DNA of 64,000 nt, taken from Melanocharis versteri (Eukaryota > Chordata > Aves > Passeriformes > Melanocharitidae). Below the pieces are notes generated by a model. That model searched no databases. It had not been told where the DNA came from and was given only the letters and a program-made list of their open reading frames with translations. This document shows, in pieces, positions 38,250 to 50,918 of the stretch (position 1 is its first letter; each line of letters opens with the position of its first letter). Location of the stretch: positions 2,474,084-2,538,083 of the forward strand of contig VZTG01003728.1 in the NCBI GenBank assembly GCA_013397845.1, written 5' to 3'. The position numbers were made by a program, and so were the translations under genes.

Positions 38250-39991
38250 GCTTACACTCTCCTCTGAGTTGTTTTGATGTAATCAAAAGACATACATTTG
38301 ATGTTACAAATTGTTGTGTGTAAAGAAGCAACTACATTCGTTTCATGTAATAGGAAATCACATAGCTAAAAAAAAATAAATCTACCAATTAGTTCAGCCA
38401 GTCTAAACCCTATTTGAACAAGGTTCGACCCTATAAGCCTAATGTTTGAAAACAAAAGATTCTGCAGAATAAGAATCCACAACAGAGAATTGTTTTACTG
38501 GAATCATTAATAGGAATAATGTATGGGTAGGTTGGGAATAATGTAAGTAGAAGAAAGAAAAAAAAAACCTGCAGAAACTACAAGTGAAAATCAAACTCTG
38601 CAAGCCAGACTGCATTTTCACATTTTGGAAAAATCCAGATGCATATGATTATAATTTTGAATGCAATACGCTTAAAAATAGACACTGTTTGACCATGTCA
38701 GCAGTCTTGAAAAAATATAATTTACTGGGAGGTTTATGTCTCTCTTTATTCTGAGGCTGTGCTTCTGCTGACTTTTACCCAATTATGTTTAACAATAATT
38801 CCATTTGTTCTGACAATCTGGAAAAAACCCAAGAAGCTGTTCTCTGATTGTCAAGTAAAATTTTCATTTTTTTTTTAATATCTGAACTCTCCTTTCTTTA
38901 GATTCTGTTTTAATGTTGTAGCACCATTTTATTTCCACAACTATTTAAGAACTTTGGTGAATTCAACAACCTGTCAAAAATGTCAAATACAGTAGAGACC
39001 AATCTGCAATTGTCACCCTTTACTAGCAAAATTTCCTTTAATGAAATGCTGTCCGAAGCCAATACATATTAAACGTGTCTTCAGTAGATCAATAAACATG
39101 TGAATAAGTGGAAAATACCACATAAACATTTCTGACACATATGTGTAGCAGGCAAAAGGTTGCAGATCTTCCCTTAGCCTGAAATTTTATTACTGCCAGA
39201 GTAGATATCCAGCATGAAAAACATTAGCTAACAGGGCTGCAGTTCATAACTTAAATCACAACAGACTGCAAAAGTGCTCTTTGCACTTGATGGTAAAATG
39301 ATTGTTACCAATCCACTTTTCTACTGAAAAAGAGTCATATATTCAAATGTACAGTCTGGAGGCTCCAGAGATCCTGTGTGAGATTACAAAACAGGCCACA
39401 ATTAATAACTGAAATACAGTTCACCAGCAAAAAATGTTTTGAGACAACAACCCAGAAACTGCTAAAAACTCTGCATAATGTAACTTGTATCTGTATAGCA
39501 TCTGCTGATCCAGCGCTGAGGGGTATTACATCTTTCCATACACAAGAACTGCTGAAAAGGGGCCCCTCTTTGCTGCCCCCGGCTCTAGCCACGAGCCACC
39601 TCTCCCCGGCGTAGGTGGACAACCGCTCCACGGCGGCACAGGTGGAGGCATGGTGCCAGCTTCCCGCGCCCCTCGGCAGGACCTCGGCACAGCTCATCGC
39701 CCAGCCCCTGGCAGCCGGTCTCTCCCAGGAGAGCTGCGCTCGAGGGGCAGCGTCTGAAAAAGACCGTTCGATGCGCCCGGGTGTGACTCGAAACCCACCC
39801 GTGCTCGGCTGCCCCGGGCGGGCAGTCCCTCCCGGGGACACGGCCCCTCGCACAGGCCCCGGGGCCCCTACACGCAAGGGGTGTCCTCACCCTCTGCCCG
39901 CAGCAGCAGAGCCGGCCCGGCGGCCCGGGCGGAGGGGCTCCTGCCCCGTCCCGGCTCTCGGCTGCACCGCGCCCGCCGCACCCCTCGCTCG

Positions 39992-40578
39992 NNNNNNNNN
40001 NNNNNNNNNNNNNNNNNNNNNNNNNNNNNNNNNNNNNNNNNNNNNNNNNNNNNNNNNNNNNNNNNNNNNNNNNNNNNNNNNNNNNNNNNNNNNNNNNNNN
40101 NNNNNNNNNNNNNNNNNNNNNNNNNNNNNNNNNNNNNNNNNNNNNNNNNNNNNNNNNNNNNNNNNNNNNNNNNNNNNNNNNNNNNNNNNNNNNNNNNNNN
40201 NNNNNNNNNNNNNNNNNNNNNNNNNNNNNNNNNNNNNNNNNNNNNNNNNNNNNNNNNNNNNNNNNNNNNNNNNNNNNNNNNNNNNNNNNNNNNNNNNNNN
40301 NNNNNNNNNNNNNNNNNNNNNNNNNNNNNNNNNNNNNNNNNNNNNNNNNNNNNNNNNNNNNNNNNNNNNNNNNNNNNNNNNNNNNNNNNNNNNNNNNNNN
40401 NNNNNNNNNNNNNNNNNNNNNNNNNNNNNNNNNNNNNNNNNNNNNNNNNNNNNNNNNNNNNNNNNNNNNNNNNNNNNNNNNNNNNNNNNNNNNNNNNNNN
40501 NNNNNNNNNNNNNNNNNNNNNNNNNNNNNNNNNNNNNNNNNNNNNNNNNNNNNNNNNNNNNNNNNNNNNNNNNNNNNN
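39992..40578. other. Assembly gap, 587 N
   Basis: A run of N lies in the centre of the CpG island. The true length is unknown. Extreme GC content plus the tandem repeat at the right edge is a likely reason. The RAB3C first exon may be inside. Confidence 0.99.
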
Positions 40579-40582
40579 TCCG

Positions 40583-40628
40583 GCTCCCGCCCCCTTATCC
40601 CGCTCCCGCCCCTTTATCCCGCTCCCGC
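40583..40628. repeat. 19-bp GC-rich tandem repeat at gap edge
   Basis: On the minus strand the unit is GGGAGCGGGATAAAGGGGC. Copies occupy 40,602-40,620 and 40,583-40,601 (one substitution), with a partial copy at 40,621-40,628. Each unit spans a GGGGCGGG GC box across its join. The array stops within a few bases of the gap, so more copies may be missing. Confidence 0.9.
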
Positions 40629-40760
40629 ATTCGGGCATTTCTCCCCGTTCTCCCGGCCGCGCCCCGTGGCCCAGGGCCAGCGCTGGGGCCGGGCGGCCGA
40701 GCGCCCTTCAGCCTGGGGACTGCTGGTCAGTGTCCTTGCTGTGCACAGTGACAGTCCCTA

Positions 40761-42150
40761 GGCTGTCTCCGCATCGCAGCACTTTTTGCATCATCCCATC
40801 CTCTAATGCAGAGTCCATATTTACCTTGGGCCCAAATGGTCAGGTCCATAGAAGGTAGAAAAATGTAGAAAGGGTGTTGGAGCCAGATTTAAGATTTGGC
40901 AAGTTCTGCTCTAATGAAAGGGTGAAGATGAGCCATGGGTGACTCTGGAGGGGTCTCCCCAAGGTTTGAGACCTGGACATATCCCAGGCAGAGGAAAGGG
41001 CAGGAGAAGACAGCAGTGGTGGCTGAGGCAGCATAGAACAGCAGTTTGCCCTGTGGGTTATCCACCTTACATATATGGTATACGTTGTATGAAGTGCAGC
41101 ACCCATAGGAGCTGTGACACGAACAAATTGTGTCATAGAGACATGAATATGGATTAAAGTGTGTGCCAGAAGAAATTTCATTTAGCTTTGCAAATTTTTA
41201 ATTTCATTTGCAGCTGTTTATACCTACCCCAGTATAATACAAAGATAGGAAATGAGTATTTTTCAAAGATGTTGTGCATTTTTTGGAGCTCACCCTTCTT
41301 TTCTGCATGAAACACACAAAGTTGCTCTTTCTGCCATTGTAGATATCTTGAATTTGCTCAGCATTTTAGACCTACAGGTATGGATGCATACACATGTGAG
41401 CAGCTAAGAGTCACTTTTGGGTTTTCTTAATGGATGCAATTTATTCTTACTATTGATTTTAGGTGAATACCTACCAAAAATAATGAGTAATTACCCATTT
41501 TCCTCTGAAAACAGGGCACATTATATGCGTTATCAATTGCAGTTAAGGAAAAAACAGAGAGCTTTTTTCTCCTATGAAAGCTTTGTTTCATGGGGGTTTG
41601 GTTTTAGAAAGTATTATAAATATATCACATAATCCTGAATATATTAAGCTATAGTTTTCCATAAAACATGTCTCATTCTGAAATGTCACTTTAAATCTTA
41701 GCTGAATAGATATTTGAAACAGTAGATTCAAGTATTCAGAGAAGTTTTTGATTATGGAATTTAGAAAGTAGATACCATGGATTTATTATTATATTAAATT
41801 TTAAAGTAGATTTACTGCAGATACATTAGAAATTTAAGACTTAAGTGATGCCAGGTTCCCAAATTTATCTCAAGACAAAGATCCTCCACATCTTCTAGTT
41901 ATATTTGCATTTATCTTAGCATTGAATTCTTGAAGCAGTCTCTCACCTATAATCTTCATACAGGCAACCATTAATAGAACATAAAGCTATGTTACTTCTA
42001 CATTGTCATATGTCCTTCTGTAAATCATGGGGTTTATTTTATTATAGTGCAAATGTTGCAGTAAGTAAACAGCATATATGCATAAACAATACTTTTCTGT
42101 TTCATTCTTTAATTGTCAAATGCATGAAAATGCACATTTTACACTGATTT
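40761..42150. other. Non-coding stretch upstream of the CpG island
   Basis: Composition returns to AT-rich by about 41,150. No exon or repeat is recognised. It is probably 5' flank of RAB3C. Confidence 0.5.
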
Positions 42151-42268
42151 CGTAGAATCACAGAGTGGTTTATGTTGGAAGGGATCATCTGGTTCCAACT
42201 CCCCTGCTGTGAGCTGGGACTGCACCTACTAGACCAGGTTGCTCAGAGCTCCATCCAGCCTGGCCTAG
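42151..42268 (-). mobile_element. CR1 3'-tail fragment
   Basis: The complement of a CR1 3' end: CGTAGAATCACAGAGTGG, ATGTTGGAAGGGATCATCTG, CTAGACCAGGTTGCTCAGAG and CTCCATCCAGCCTGGCC. About 118 bases long, heavily 5'-truncated. Confidence 0.9.
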
Positions 42269-45200
42269 TCATTTGCATTGTGTGTTGGTTGAAGAAATGA
42301 TACTGGGGTCATTGTTTATTACTGAATTTTTTGTCTCTTATTTTTTGTCTGGCAGAAACTTCATTTTTTCTTTTTGTCTTCTTCAGAGACTTTTGAAGAT
42401 AGTATTGAAGAGAAATGGACCAGAATGAAACAGTGTAGTGCTAGACAAGAGCAAGCTTTTGTACCTGCCTCAAGCATGGTAGTCCAGTGGCCTGCTGTGA
42501 TGATACTCCTGAATACTCTTGTCCACAGAACACTGTGTTCATGAGGCAACAGTTTCTTTTGATTAGTAAACACTGGGTCACAATATATAAACAGTTTTGA
42601 AGCACAGTGTACTTGAAGCTCCCTTTTAAACATAATTTTCACCAGGTGTTAACAAACAGGGGATCCAGTTTAGTAAAATATATTATTCTTTTAACCAGGT
42701 GTAGTAGAAACACCAGAGGAGTAGTCATGAATATCAATTCAGATTTTCAGCTATATTGATTATACTACCTCCTTTTCATTTGCTTTTCCTACACTCATAG
42801 GAATGATTTTTTTTTCCCATACCAAATGGGATTAACTGAACAAGTTGGTTTTTATTTGCGAATTGAAACTAAAGAAAGTAAGAGAAGTATTAATTTTCCT
42901 TAGGTTATGGCAAAAAGTCATTCAAATAAGGAAAGTCGTCACAAAACCTAATCTAGAATCAACATGCTGCCTGTAAGATAGTCCATGCAGTCAATCTGAC
43001 CTATGTAGATGTAGAACAATGTGATTTTAGGACACTTTTTGATCGTTGTAACACAGTTTGTTTTGTGCCCAAAACACTATTCAACAGCACATAGAAGATA
43101 AACAATAACTTTCAGAGCTGCATATGAAATGTAAGAAAACTTACAATAATAAAGGCACCAGGAGGCAGCTGGTTTGTAACCAAGGGAGTTGTTTTGGATG
43201 TGTGAACTCTGGAATGGTGGAGACATTAACAAATCTGTTTCTCAATTTTGCACTAGAGGCCTACATAAGTAAAGATAATACAGATGCAATGTAACTTCAC
43301 CAGTTAAGTGCATATATCGGGAGCAAATATTCTCTGTGTTTTCAAAACTTTCAAAGTGTAGGCCATGCTGTAAAATCAGCAAGTAAGTAAGATTCAGAAG
43401 TAGAAGAAATCTGTGTTAATATGGAGAATAATAAGGCAAAGACAGTTAACTAATGATCATCCTTTCTTGTAATTCTTAGATTAACATACAAATCCTTTCA
43501 ATTTTTGATTTAAGAAAATAAAGGTTCTTACTAGGTACATAATTCTAGCCATTTTGAAAAATGTACCTCTTGACAATGTTTTCTTTCATGTTCTCTTCCA
43601 TAAGGTCAAATAGCTTTTTTTTCCCCCTGACCTTTTAGAAAACAGTATTTCTTTTACTCCAGCATGCCATTTGACTTTTCCTGGGACTGGATTTTGGATG
43701 CAGGGAACAGAAAAAAAGGGAGTAATGAGTCTTTCACTAAGCAATAAAGGTCGTTCACCCTCACTCAGTCTGTCATGTTTTCAAATCTGGCTTATGGTTG
43801 TACAATGTAAATGTTGAGGTATGCCTTCTTTAGATATTTCTTAAAAAAAAAAAAGTATGAAATCTTTTGTCTAGGTAAACAGGAAAATGTAGAGAGCAAG
43901 AAAATGGTTATTAGAGATCTCAGGAATGTTTCTTTCCAGTTTTAAACATTCTTTCATCAAGAAGGGAAGCATAAATTAACAAAATACAGTTCTGAAATTA
44001 AACTAGAAAATTATAGTGGATGTGGCACTGAGACGATCTGTCTCAAGCACAGATCTCCAATACACAGCCATTGAAAAATAATCTGGGGGGTGGTTCTTAT
44101 CAGGCTAGAAGACAGATAAAGTACACAGAATCTTGTCATGGGGTGAACCATATTGTATTTGCAACAGATTAAGTTTCTTCACTGCTGTATAGATACTTGG
44201 GTTTGTGACCTTGGCAGATTCTGCAAATCTTTAAAATCCCAACAGACCAGACTCACCCGTCAGGCCGCATGACAGCACACTGCTGTTGCATGAACTGGAG
44301 ACGCCACAGTAGGGAATGAGAAAGCAGTTGCTAAAAGAACAAGTCTGATGCTCATCACATGAGACTTGACAGGTCTGCATTACAATGAAAGACAAGCAAA
44401 CAGTTCTGTCAGGGATTTTTTTTATTTCTTCAGATTCTCAGAAAAGATACTGTTGGTCTATTCACTGTTAAACTTCACAACCACTAGAACTGTAACATAG
44501 AACTGAAATGCAGCTTTTTATCTTGTGGATAAGGGACCAGCATAAATCACTACAGTTTTGCTGTTGATGGAAATGAGCGTTGGGGTAATCTGTCTTTGCA
44601 CTGTTTTTGCCATGGCTACTGGGTCACAGCACCATGTACACCATTACATTTCGTGCATCCTCATAGTCTACATGCAATGGTTTCATTGCTGTATAGAAAA
44701 GGGAGAACTTGTGATTTCCACTTTCTATTGCATAACACCATGGTCTTGTCTGCAGTAAGGTCACGCAGGTCTGTGAAGATCAAAGAGGCATTTCACACTC
44801 TTGCCTTTGAAGGCATCTCCCTATGCTGTGTATCCTAGGGCTGAAGAACAGAAACGTCTAACCCTTGACTCACCACCACTTAACGTGAGCACTCACACCA
44901 CTGTGTTATCTGCATGTCCAGTGACCTGTCCAGGCAACGGAGAAAATGCGACCTGGACTTCTGGCGCAGATTTTGGTATCAACTGTAACATCAAAAAATT
45001 TTAAAATGTCTGCTCAGCTGTTTCTTGAAAAAGGGACTTAACACTTAAAGCCTGCAAACCATTCAAGAGGAGTTCAAAGTGGCATGTATTTATCATGATG
45101 GGCACATTGTGATTAATTATAGAAATTATGGAACTAAAATCCATGCTTGGAATTGTGCATATACCTGTAGAGATATTTACTAGCAGTGCATGCATAGTCA

Positions 45201-48200
45201 AATTTAAAAATGCATTTAAATTACATATCAAATGTATTGCTTATGTAATGCTTTTGCAACAGGACTTCTATTCATGGTGAAATGTCATCACCATAAACTT
45301 TCTGTATGTCAGAAGAATGGTTCTTTTATTGTGCATGCATTTCTATACCATTATTCACTAGATCTGGCCTAGAAAAGAAGTAGCTCTGATGGCAGAAAAG
45401 AGTATACATCAATTTCTATAAAGCAGAGAAATTCTTAAACATGGGCAACGAAATTGTTATGTCAGGTCTGTGATATGCCACATCACCAATCTGGATGGTC
45501 ACTGGATGGCATTGATGGCTCAGTGCTGACAGCAGCTCAGATCAATCAGATGACCTAGAGAGAGGGGTTCTGGGACTACTGCTCTGGTAGGAATTTTCAC
45601 ACAGTTTGTCCTGTCAAGTAATTTCTGCACTGCCAAAAGGGTTATTAAAACAACATAGTAGCAAATGCTGTGTAATGAATTAATAGGCTTAAGGTTCTGC
45701 AGAATGGTCAAGGGAAGGAGCAGCCATAAACAGTGGGCTTTAGGCTCTCAAACCAAGCAGTCTAATTTTTTTTTCCTGCTCTTGATGAGAAGCTGATTGG
45801 TTAAAGAAAGAATCTGGCCAGTTTTATCAGATATACACACAGTCAGTGAGATGTGTGGATGTTGTGTTCGTTCATTTTGCGTCTGACTTGTGTGTCTTCC
45901 CTCAGTACGATGTTAGCATAAAGTTCCCAGTAATTAATGGAAATTACAGATGTAGCTACAGTTCATGAATTCTTCTACAATTCGCTAGATTTTATTTTGA
46001 GTTTCTGCTATAGTAACTATAGACTAAAGTAAAAAAAAAAGGTGAAAAGAAGAAACAGTTGAAAGAACCACATATTTTCAGCTTGTATATTTTTCAGCCA
46101 GAAATATAAAAATGAATGGGGAAACAGATATATTCACATCTAGCTCTAATATATTTTAATTTTTCTTGTTTTTTCTTCTCTGATAAGCACTTCACAACAG
46201 AAACACAGTTGCTGCTAATGATATCATGGTGATTTTATCAAGTACTTCCCATGAATACTCTGCAGCTGTGTTGGAAGAGGCTGTTGTGGCAGGAAACAAC
46301 CTAATAGCTATTTTTGGGGCCCTTAGCTATGCATGACTCAGGAAAAATAAGAATCATTGCTTGATTTTCTATTCTGCATAGGTACTTAAAACACCAATCA
46401 TCAGACCTACTCAGACATCAGTCCTATTTCATCAGGGATATTAAGAATAAGCCTCTGGAGGTCAAATGTGAGGATGTAATTCTGTGAGATGCTGATCCCC
46501 TGTAGATCTCATTAGCTTTCAGTTAGAGGCATCTGCCTTCTCTCAGATCTGAAAACTTAGGCTGAAAATCAAAACCAAGGAAGGAGCTCCAGCTCGGCCT
46601 TAAATGTCAGATCAACTTCATGATCATTTGGAGTCTTTAAAATCAGCTAGTAATTTGTTCACCAGAGTAGAGATGTTGATTGGTTGGCAGATTCCATACA
46701 TGATTGATGACATATTGTCTATCTGCATTTTACTCCTTATTTCCAAGATAAATGCTTCCACAGTCCCCTGTCTTCCTTGTTATACATGCAGTAAATTATC
46801 ATGCTAGGGAGCTGGCAGTAGCCTCTAGCATTAGGTCACCATTATTTCCATTAAAGGGGAGCATTTCCATTGTTTCAGAGAAATCATCACATCCTGTCTC
46901 AAATATCTGCAACTCTCTCTTAATCTATTTGGTATGTTTGTATTCTGGATGTCTGTTTCCTTCTCTTGCTTTTACTTATAGCAAAATTGTACACACCTCA
47001 CCAAAATGACAACTGAACATGAACATCTGAACCTAAGGGCAAGTTCAGCCTTAGTATCTTGGTTTAGCTCACTGTGCCAGGCAATCCTATGGGCATGCTC
47101 ATTTGGCATGCAGGGCTGAGTGTGCAAAGGAATTAATCAGGAAGGGAATTAATCGGTCTGTTTGCATAGTCTGTCCCAAGTGGTCTGGAACTTGCAAATT
47201 GTGCAGAAAATGAGAGCATAAAGGCAGGTAGATAAAGACAGGATGTGTTGGATTGATGTTTGCAAATGAATACAGTTCTGTCATCATGACTTCTGCATAA
47301 GGTACTGAGCAAAATTCTGGCAGCTGGCCATAGAGTGCACAGTTAGCTATTCACTGCAGAAACCATTGTGTCATTTTAAGACATTTCACAGAGCAGGCCA
47401 GCTTCCAGCCAGAGTCAATGATGGGTCACAAGTAATTTCATTAGCTGTTCCTCTGCAGTAGCATTTTCCAGCAAGAAAGAGTAACAGACAGTTCTCGGGG
47501 AAGGGTCCCTTACCCTTACCACAATGCAGATAAACTCTCAGTACAGTCAGCTTCCATGTTTCCCATTTTTAACTTGCCTAATTGAAGTCTAATCTGCGTA
47601 CATTCTCACAAGTGCAATCAAAATGCCAAGCTACTTGTTATGGAAGTGTGAGTGTGGTCAGAAATTTGCTTGAAAGTAGGTTTGAATTCTGCCTTTCCCA
47701 CGGACTCGTTGTTGGCTTAAGAAAGTCCCTTTTTCCCTGTTTCTTTCTTCGTAAAGTAAGATTATATTATTGTCTCAACATAGTTGCTGTTCTGATAGGA
47801 GTGTTAGGAACAGAAAAAAACCCAAAAGTTTGAAGAAAAAATACAACAAAATTAATAAGTTATGTTCTTTGAAAATTGTGCATATTATGATCCATCAAAA
47901 GTGAGATACTTACAAATAAGTAGAGAAACAATAAGTGGACAATTACTCCTAAAGAAGCATATATCTATATATGCTGAAGAAGAGAAATTAATTATTCAGT
48001 TGGAACTCTATTGTATGAGAAGCTTCTGCCTATATTTCTGGTAACTGTAATGAAATGCAGAGGAATGAGAATTAATGCTCTGCTGGCAATAAATTTTAAT
48101 CTTGCTTTGGGTTCACTAGCATTCACTGGTATAGCTTTTCAGACAGCATTTTGTCTGTTCAAATAACTACAAGTAAAAATATTACTTCAAGTAAATTCAA

Positions 48201-48322
48201 GATTCTAGAGAATATTGTATTTTTTAATATTTATCGATGTCTTGCTACTTGCTTTGCATAGCAGAAGGAAAACAAAAGTCTCTATGGCATACACAGTTCA
48301 AAAATTACCACTGAGATATTCT

Positions 48323-48346
48323 TATATGGTTATATGGTTATATGGT
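48323..48346. repeat. TATATGGT x3 tandem repeat
   Basis: Three perfect adjacent copies of TATATGGT. Confidence 0.85.
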
Positions 48347-50124
48347 TAGCTTTTAGCAGGGCCTGGTGGTTTGTGTTTACAATTTCTTCTAACTTATGAA
48401 CCACTCTTATGTTCTTGGTTTAGGTATGCTCAGAAGGAAGGATTTACTTTAGGCAGTACCTGCTTCCTCATATTTTAGTACAGTATATTCTCAGCTGGTT
48501 AGAAGCACAAAACAAGGTTATATGGCTCTAGTTTCAAGAATGTGAAATGCAGGTTTGTGCATGATAATCTAATCTGCCACTAAGATTGCCTTCATAATTA
48601 CTCACCCGTCAACCTTGTAAAGCAAAAACATAAGAAATGTGGTAATGTCAACTTTTTGTATTCATCCAGTGTACCAGATCATTCCAGCCCTATGACAACT
48701 ACTTAAATATATTACAAGTTCAGTCAAACAATAGCAATGAACACTCTGTTTGAGGTCCCATGGGCAAAGCATTACATCAAGAGCCCTACTGTTCGAATAT
48801 GTATTTTTAAGGTGGTTAGAGCTGCAGTGTTAAGACATCGGTAAAAAGGCAGGGAAAATGCATTCATGGGATGAACATATGCTTTCATGCACTGGTCTTT
48901 TGGCACCAAAGGCAGTGCAAAGACTCCCTCTGAACAGAGCCAGAGAAAGAAGTCATCTGTTAGACCCAGACAGCTTTTATTTTTTTACCTAAAGTAATAC
49001 GACAGAAAAGCCATATATTTTATATTTTGTTTTAAAAGCCTAGTATCAAAAAGCTTGGAGTGTAACTAAGCAGAAAACTTGTTTTCCACGTATTTTTAAA
49101 CCTTTTGATTTCATTTCTACTGGAAACAATGAGAAGGCTGAACCTATTATTCTGCCTGAGACCTACATTCATGTGTATTCTATCATGGGTACTTAATGAC
49201 TTTCGCAGTGCGTACTTCTCAAATGGGAATAGTTTCACTGCATGAACAGTAGGTTTTACACAGGGAAAAACATAATGTTGCTTTCTAAAAGCAATGCATC
49301 AGGAATTAAAGATTAGAGCCAACAGGAGCTCCAATTATACAGAGGAAAAACAGGTGTATCGGTAAATACATTGCATGCATGTAGCAGCTCTCGAGTCAGC
49401 CATGCCAAAAAGCATTCAAGAAGCTGGCTTTTATGGCTTTAGGGTCAAGATTTCTCACTGAGCTGGCACCTGCTCCAGTTCTTCAGTAGAACGTTGCTAT
49501 ATAGTCTATTTGATTTGCAGCAGCAATGTTTACCAAAAGAGAGGGTGGTCATAGGGAAGAATTTCAAGAAACCTACCTGAGCTGCCTCCACAGCTCTAGA
49601 AAGTAAACTGCTGCAGTGCCCAGGCTCTGAATAACAACGAGACTGAGAAACGCATACTTCAACAACATGAGCAACTGAGGCACAGGAAATTCACGGAAAA
49701 GTGGACAACTGGAGGAAACTGATTTTCTGCAATGACTTCAGGCAGAAGTTGATTGTGTTTGCCTTTGTGCATGCGGGTGAGAGGTGGGGAATAATAAGCA
49801 AAAAAAGGAAAGAAACCTTCCTGCCCAGAGACTGGTGAACACTTGACACACATTACCAGGCAAGAGAAGAGCTCTTACAAACTTTTCATGATGCCAGGAT
49901 TATTCCTTAGAAGAATCTTTAATGCTTTCTGGAAAAAAAACCAAAAAACAATTGAAGCTGGGAACAAACATAGTTTATAAGTGCCACACATCATAAGTAA
50001 AACCATCTCAGATTCAAATCCAAATACTTACACTAGTGTCCTATGCTTCACAACACTTTCCCATAAGAGAACAAATCTAGTTACCCAGTATATGCTTTTC
50101 TTTGCTCCTGCAAAGCTACTTCAG

Positions 50125-50154
50125 ACTACTGCAGCTACCTGAAGTAGTCTGCTT
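50125..50154. repeat. Small inverted repeat, 9-bp arms
   Basis: CAGACTACT and AGTAGTCTG are exact reverse complements separated by 12 bases. Possibly chance. Confidence 0.55.
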
Positions 50155-50741
50155 TCCCAAAGTCCCTGGCTCTGCACTTTAGGGTTTTAACATGTAGTCT
50201 ATACCAATATTTCAGGCCCTTGGCAGTGTAGGCAATCCTGTTGAGTGTGTTTAGCCATAAAGGATACTTAGTACTGGAGCACAGTTGGGAAAGGAAGAAT
50301 GAGTGACTACTGCCTTTCAGCAGCTTTGGCCTAAATGGTGTTAAACTCCAGCCATGGTCTCTAGGCTTTCCTCATGAATCCAGGTCATCTTCCCCTGATA
50401 ATCACCTTCAGTCATTCCTTGGTAAAAGCACTGAGTACAGTTAGAACTATATTCTACTATATAAGTAGACTTTTCTCCGTGCCAACCAGAATTGCATATA
50501 GACCACACGTGCATTGTTTTCAACAGACACAGTAGAGGTTTTAATTTATATTCATATTTCATATCTGAAATATGACTACTGCAGTTATCAGTTTAAGTGA
50601 CTAAAGTCAGAGTTGGCAGCTCTATGTTATAAAATACTAGTAGCTGTGCTGTATTTATGCTGCAGAAGGTTGTAGTATCTGCGCTAAATTCATAAGCAGA
50701 AAAGGCGATTAATAACATTTAATTGTTTATGGTTCATTTTC

Positions 50742-50918
50742 CTATCTAATAATAATATAGGTAATATATAATACATATTACATTTTATGTTTTATAATTT
50801 ATATGTTATATACTATAATATTATATATTATATGTTTATCCAATTATTAATAATTATTAATTATTGTTTATTATGATTGTTATTATGTATAATTATTATA
50901 TATATAATATATAATAAC
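50742..50918. repeat. AT-rich low-complexity tract
   Basis: About 177 bases almost free of G and C, made of TATA, TAATA and TTAT variants such as ATTATATATTATATG and TTATTAATAATTATT. Many short self-complementary segments are present. Confidence 0.85.

Larger units (their letters stand above)
31793..39539. other. Inferred RAB3C intron 1, main part
   Basis: About 7.7 kb of AT-rich sequence with no recognised exon, RNA or dispersed repeat. It includes an A17 run at 38,233-38,249 and a short repeated CAGCATAT motif at 34,480-34,522. The 128-codon plus-strand frame at 34,801-35,187 has no recognisable similarity and its length is about what chance allows in 64 kb. Confidence 0.5.
39540..40760. 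promoter_or_regulatory. CpG island, probable RAB3C promoter region
   Basis: Composition changes abruptly from AT-rich to very GC- and CpG-rich at about 39,540 and back at about 40,760, the only such region in the window. It is interrupted by a long gap. It lies about 9.5-10 kb upstream of the RAB3C exon on the gene's own strand, which fits a promoter with exon 1. GC-box-like GGGGCGGG motifs occur at the right gap edge on the minus strand. Candidate minus-strand donors are CAGAGG|GTGAGG (exon end 39,891) and, just outside the island, CCCAAG|GTAAAT (exon end 40,825). Neither is confirmed. Long frames here on both strands reflect the scarcity of AT-rich stop codons. An unrelated or bidirectional promoter is possible. 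Confidence 0.75.

Noticed and set aside
39335..39877. 180-codon minus-strand frame overlapping the CpG island
   Set aside because: It starts at a non-ATG codon, its open part lies in GC-rich DNA where stops are rare, it runs out into AT-rich intron, and it has no recognised domain.
39615..40858. Frames of 256-378 codons crossing the gap on both strands
   Set aside because: Most of each frame is N, so openness is not evidence.
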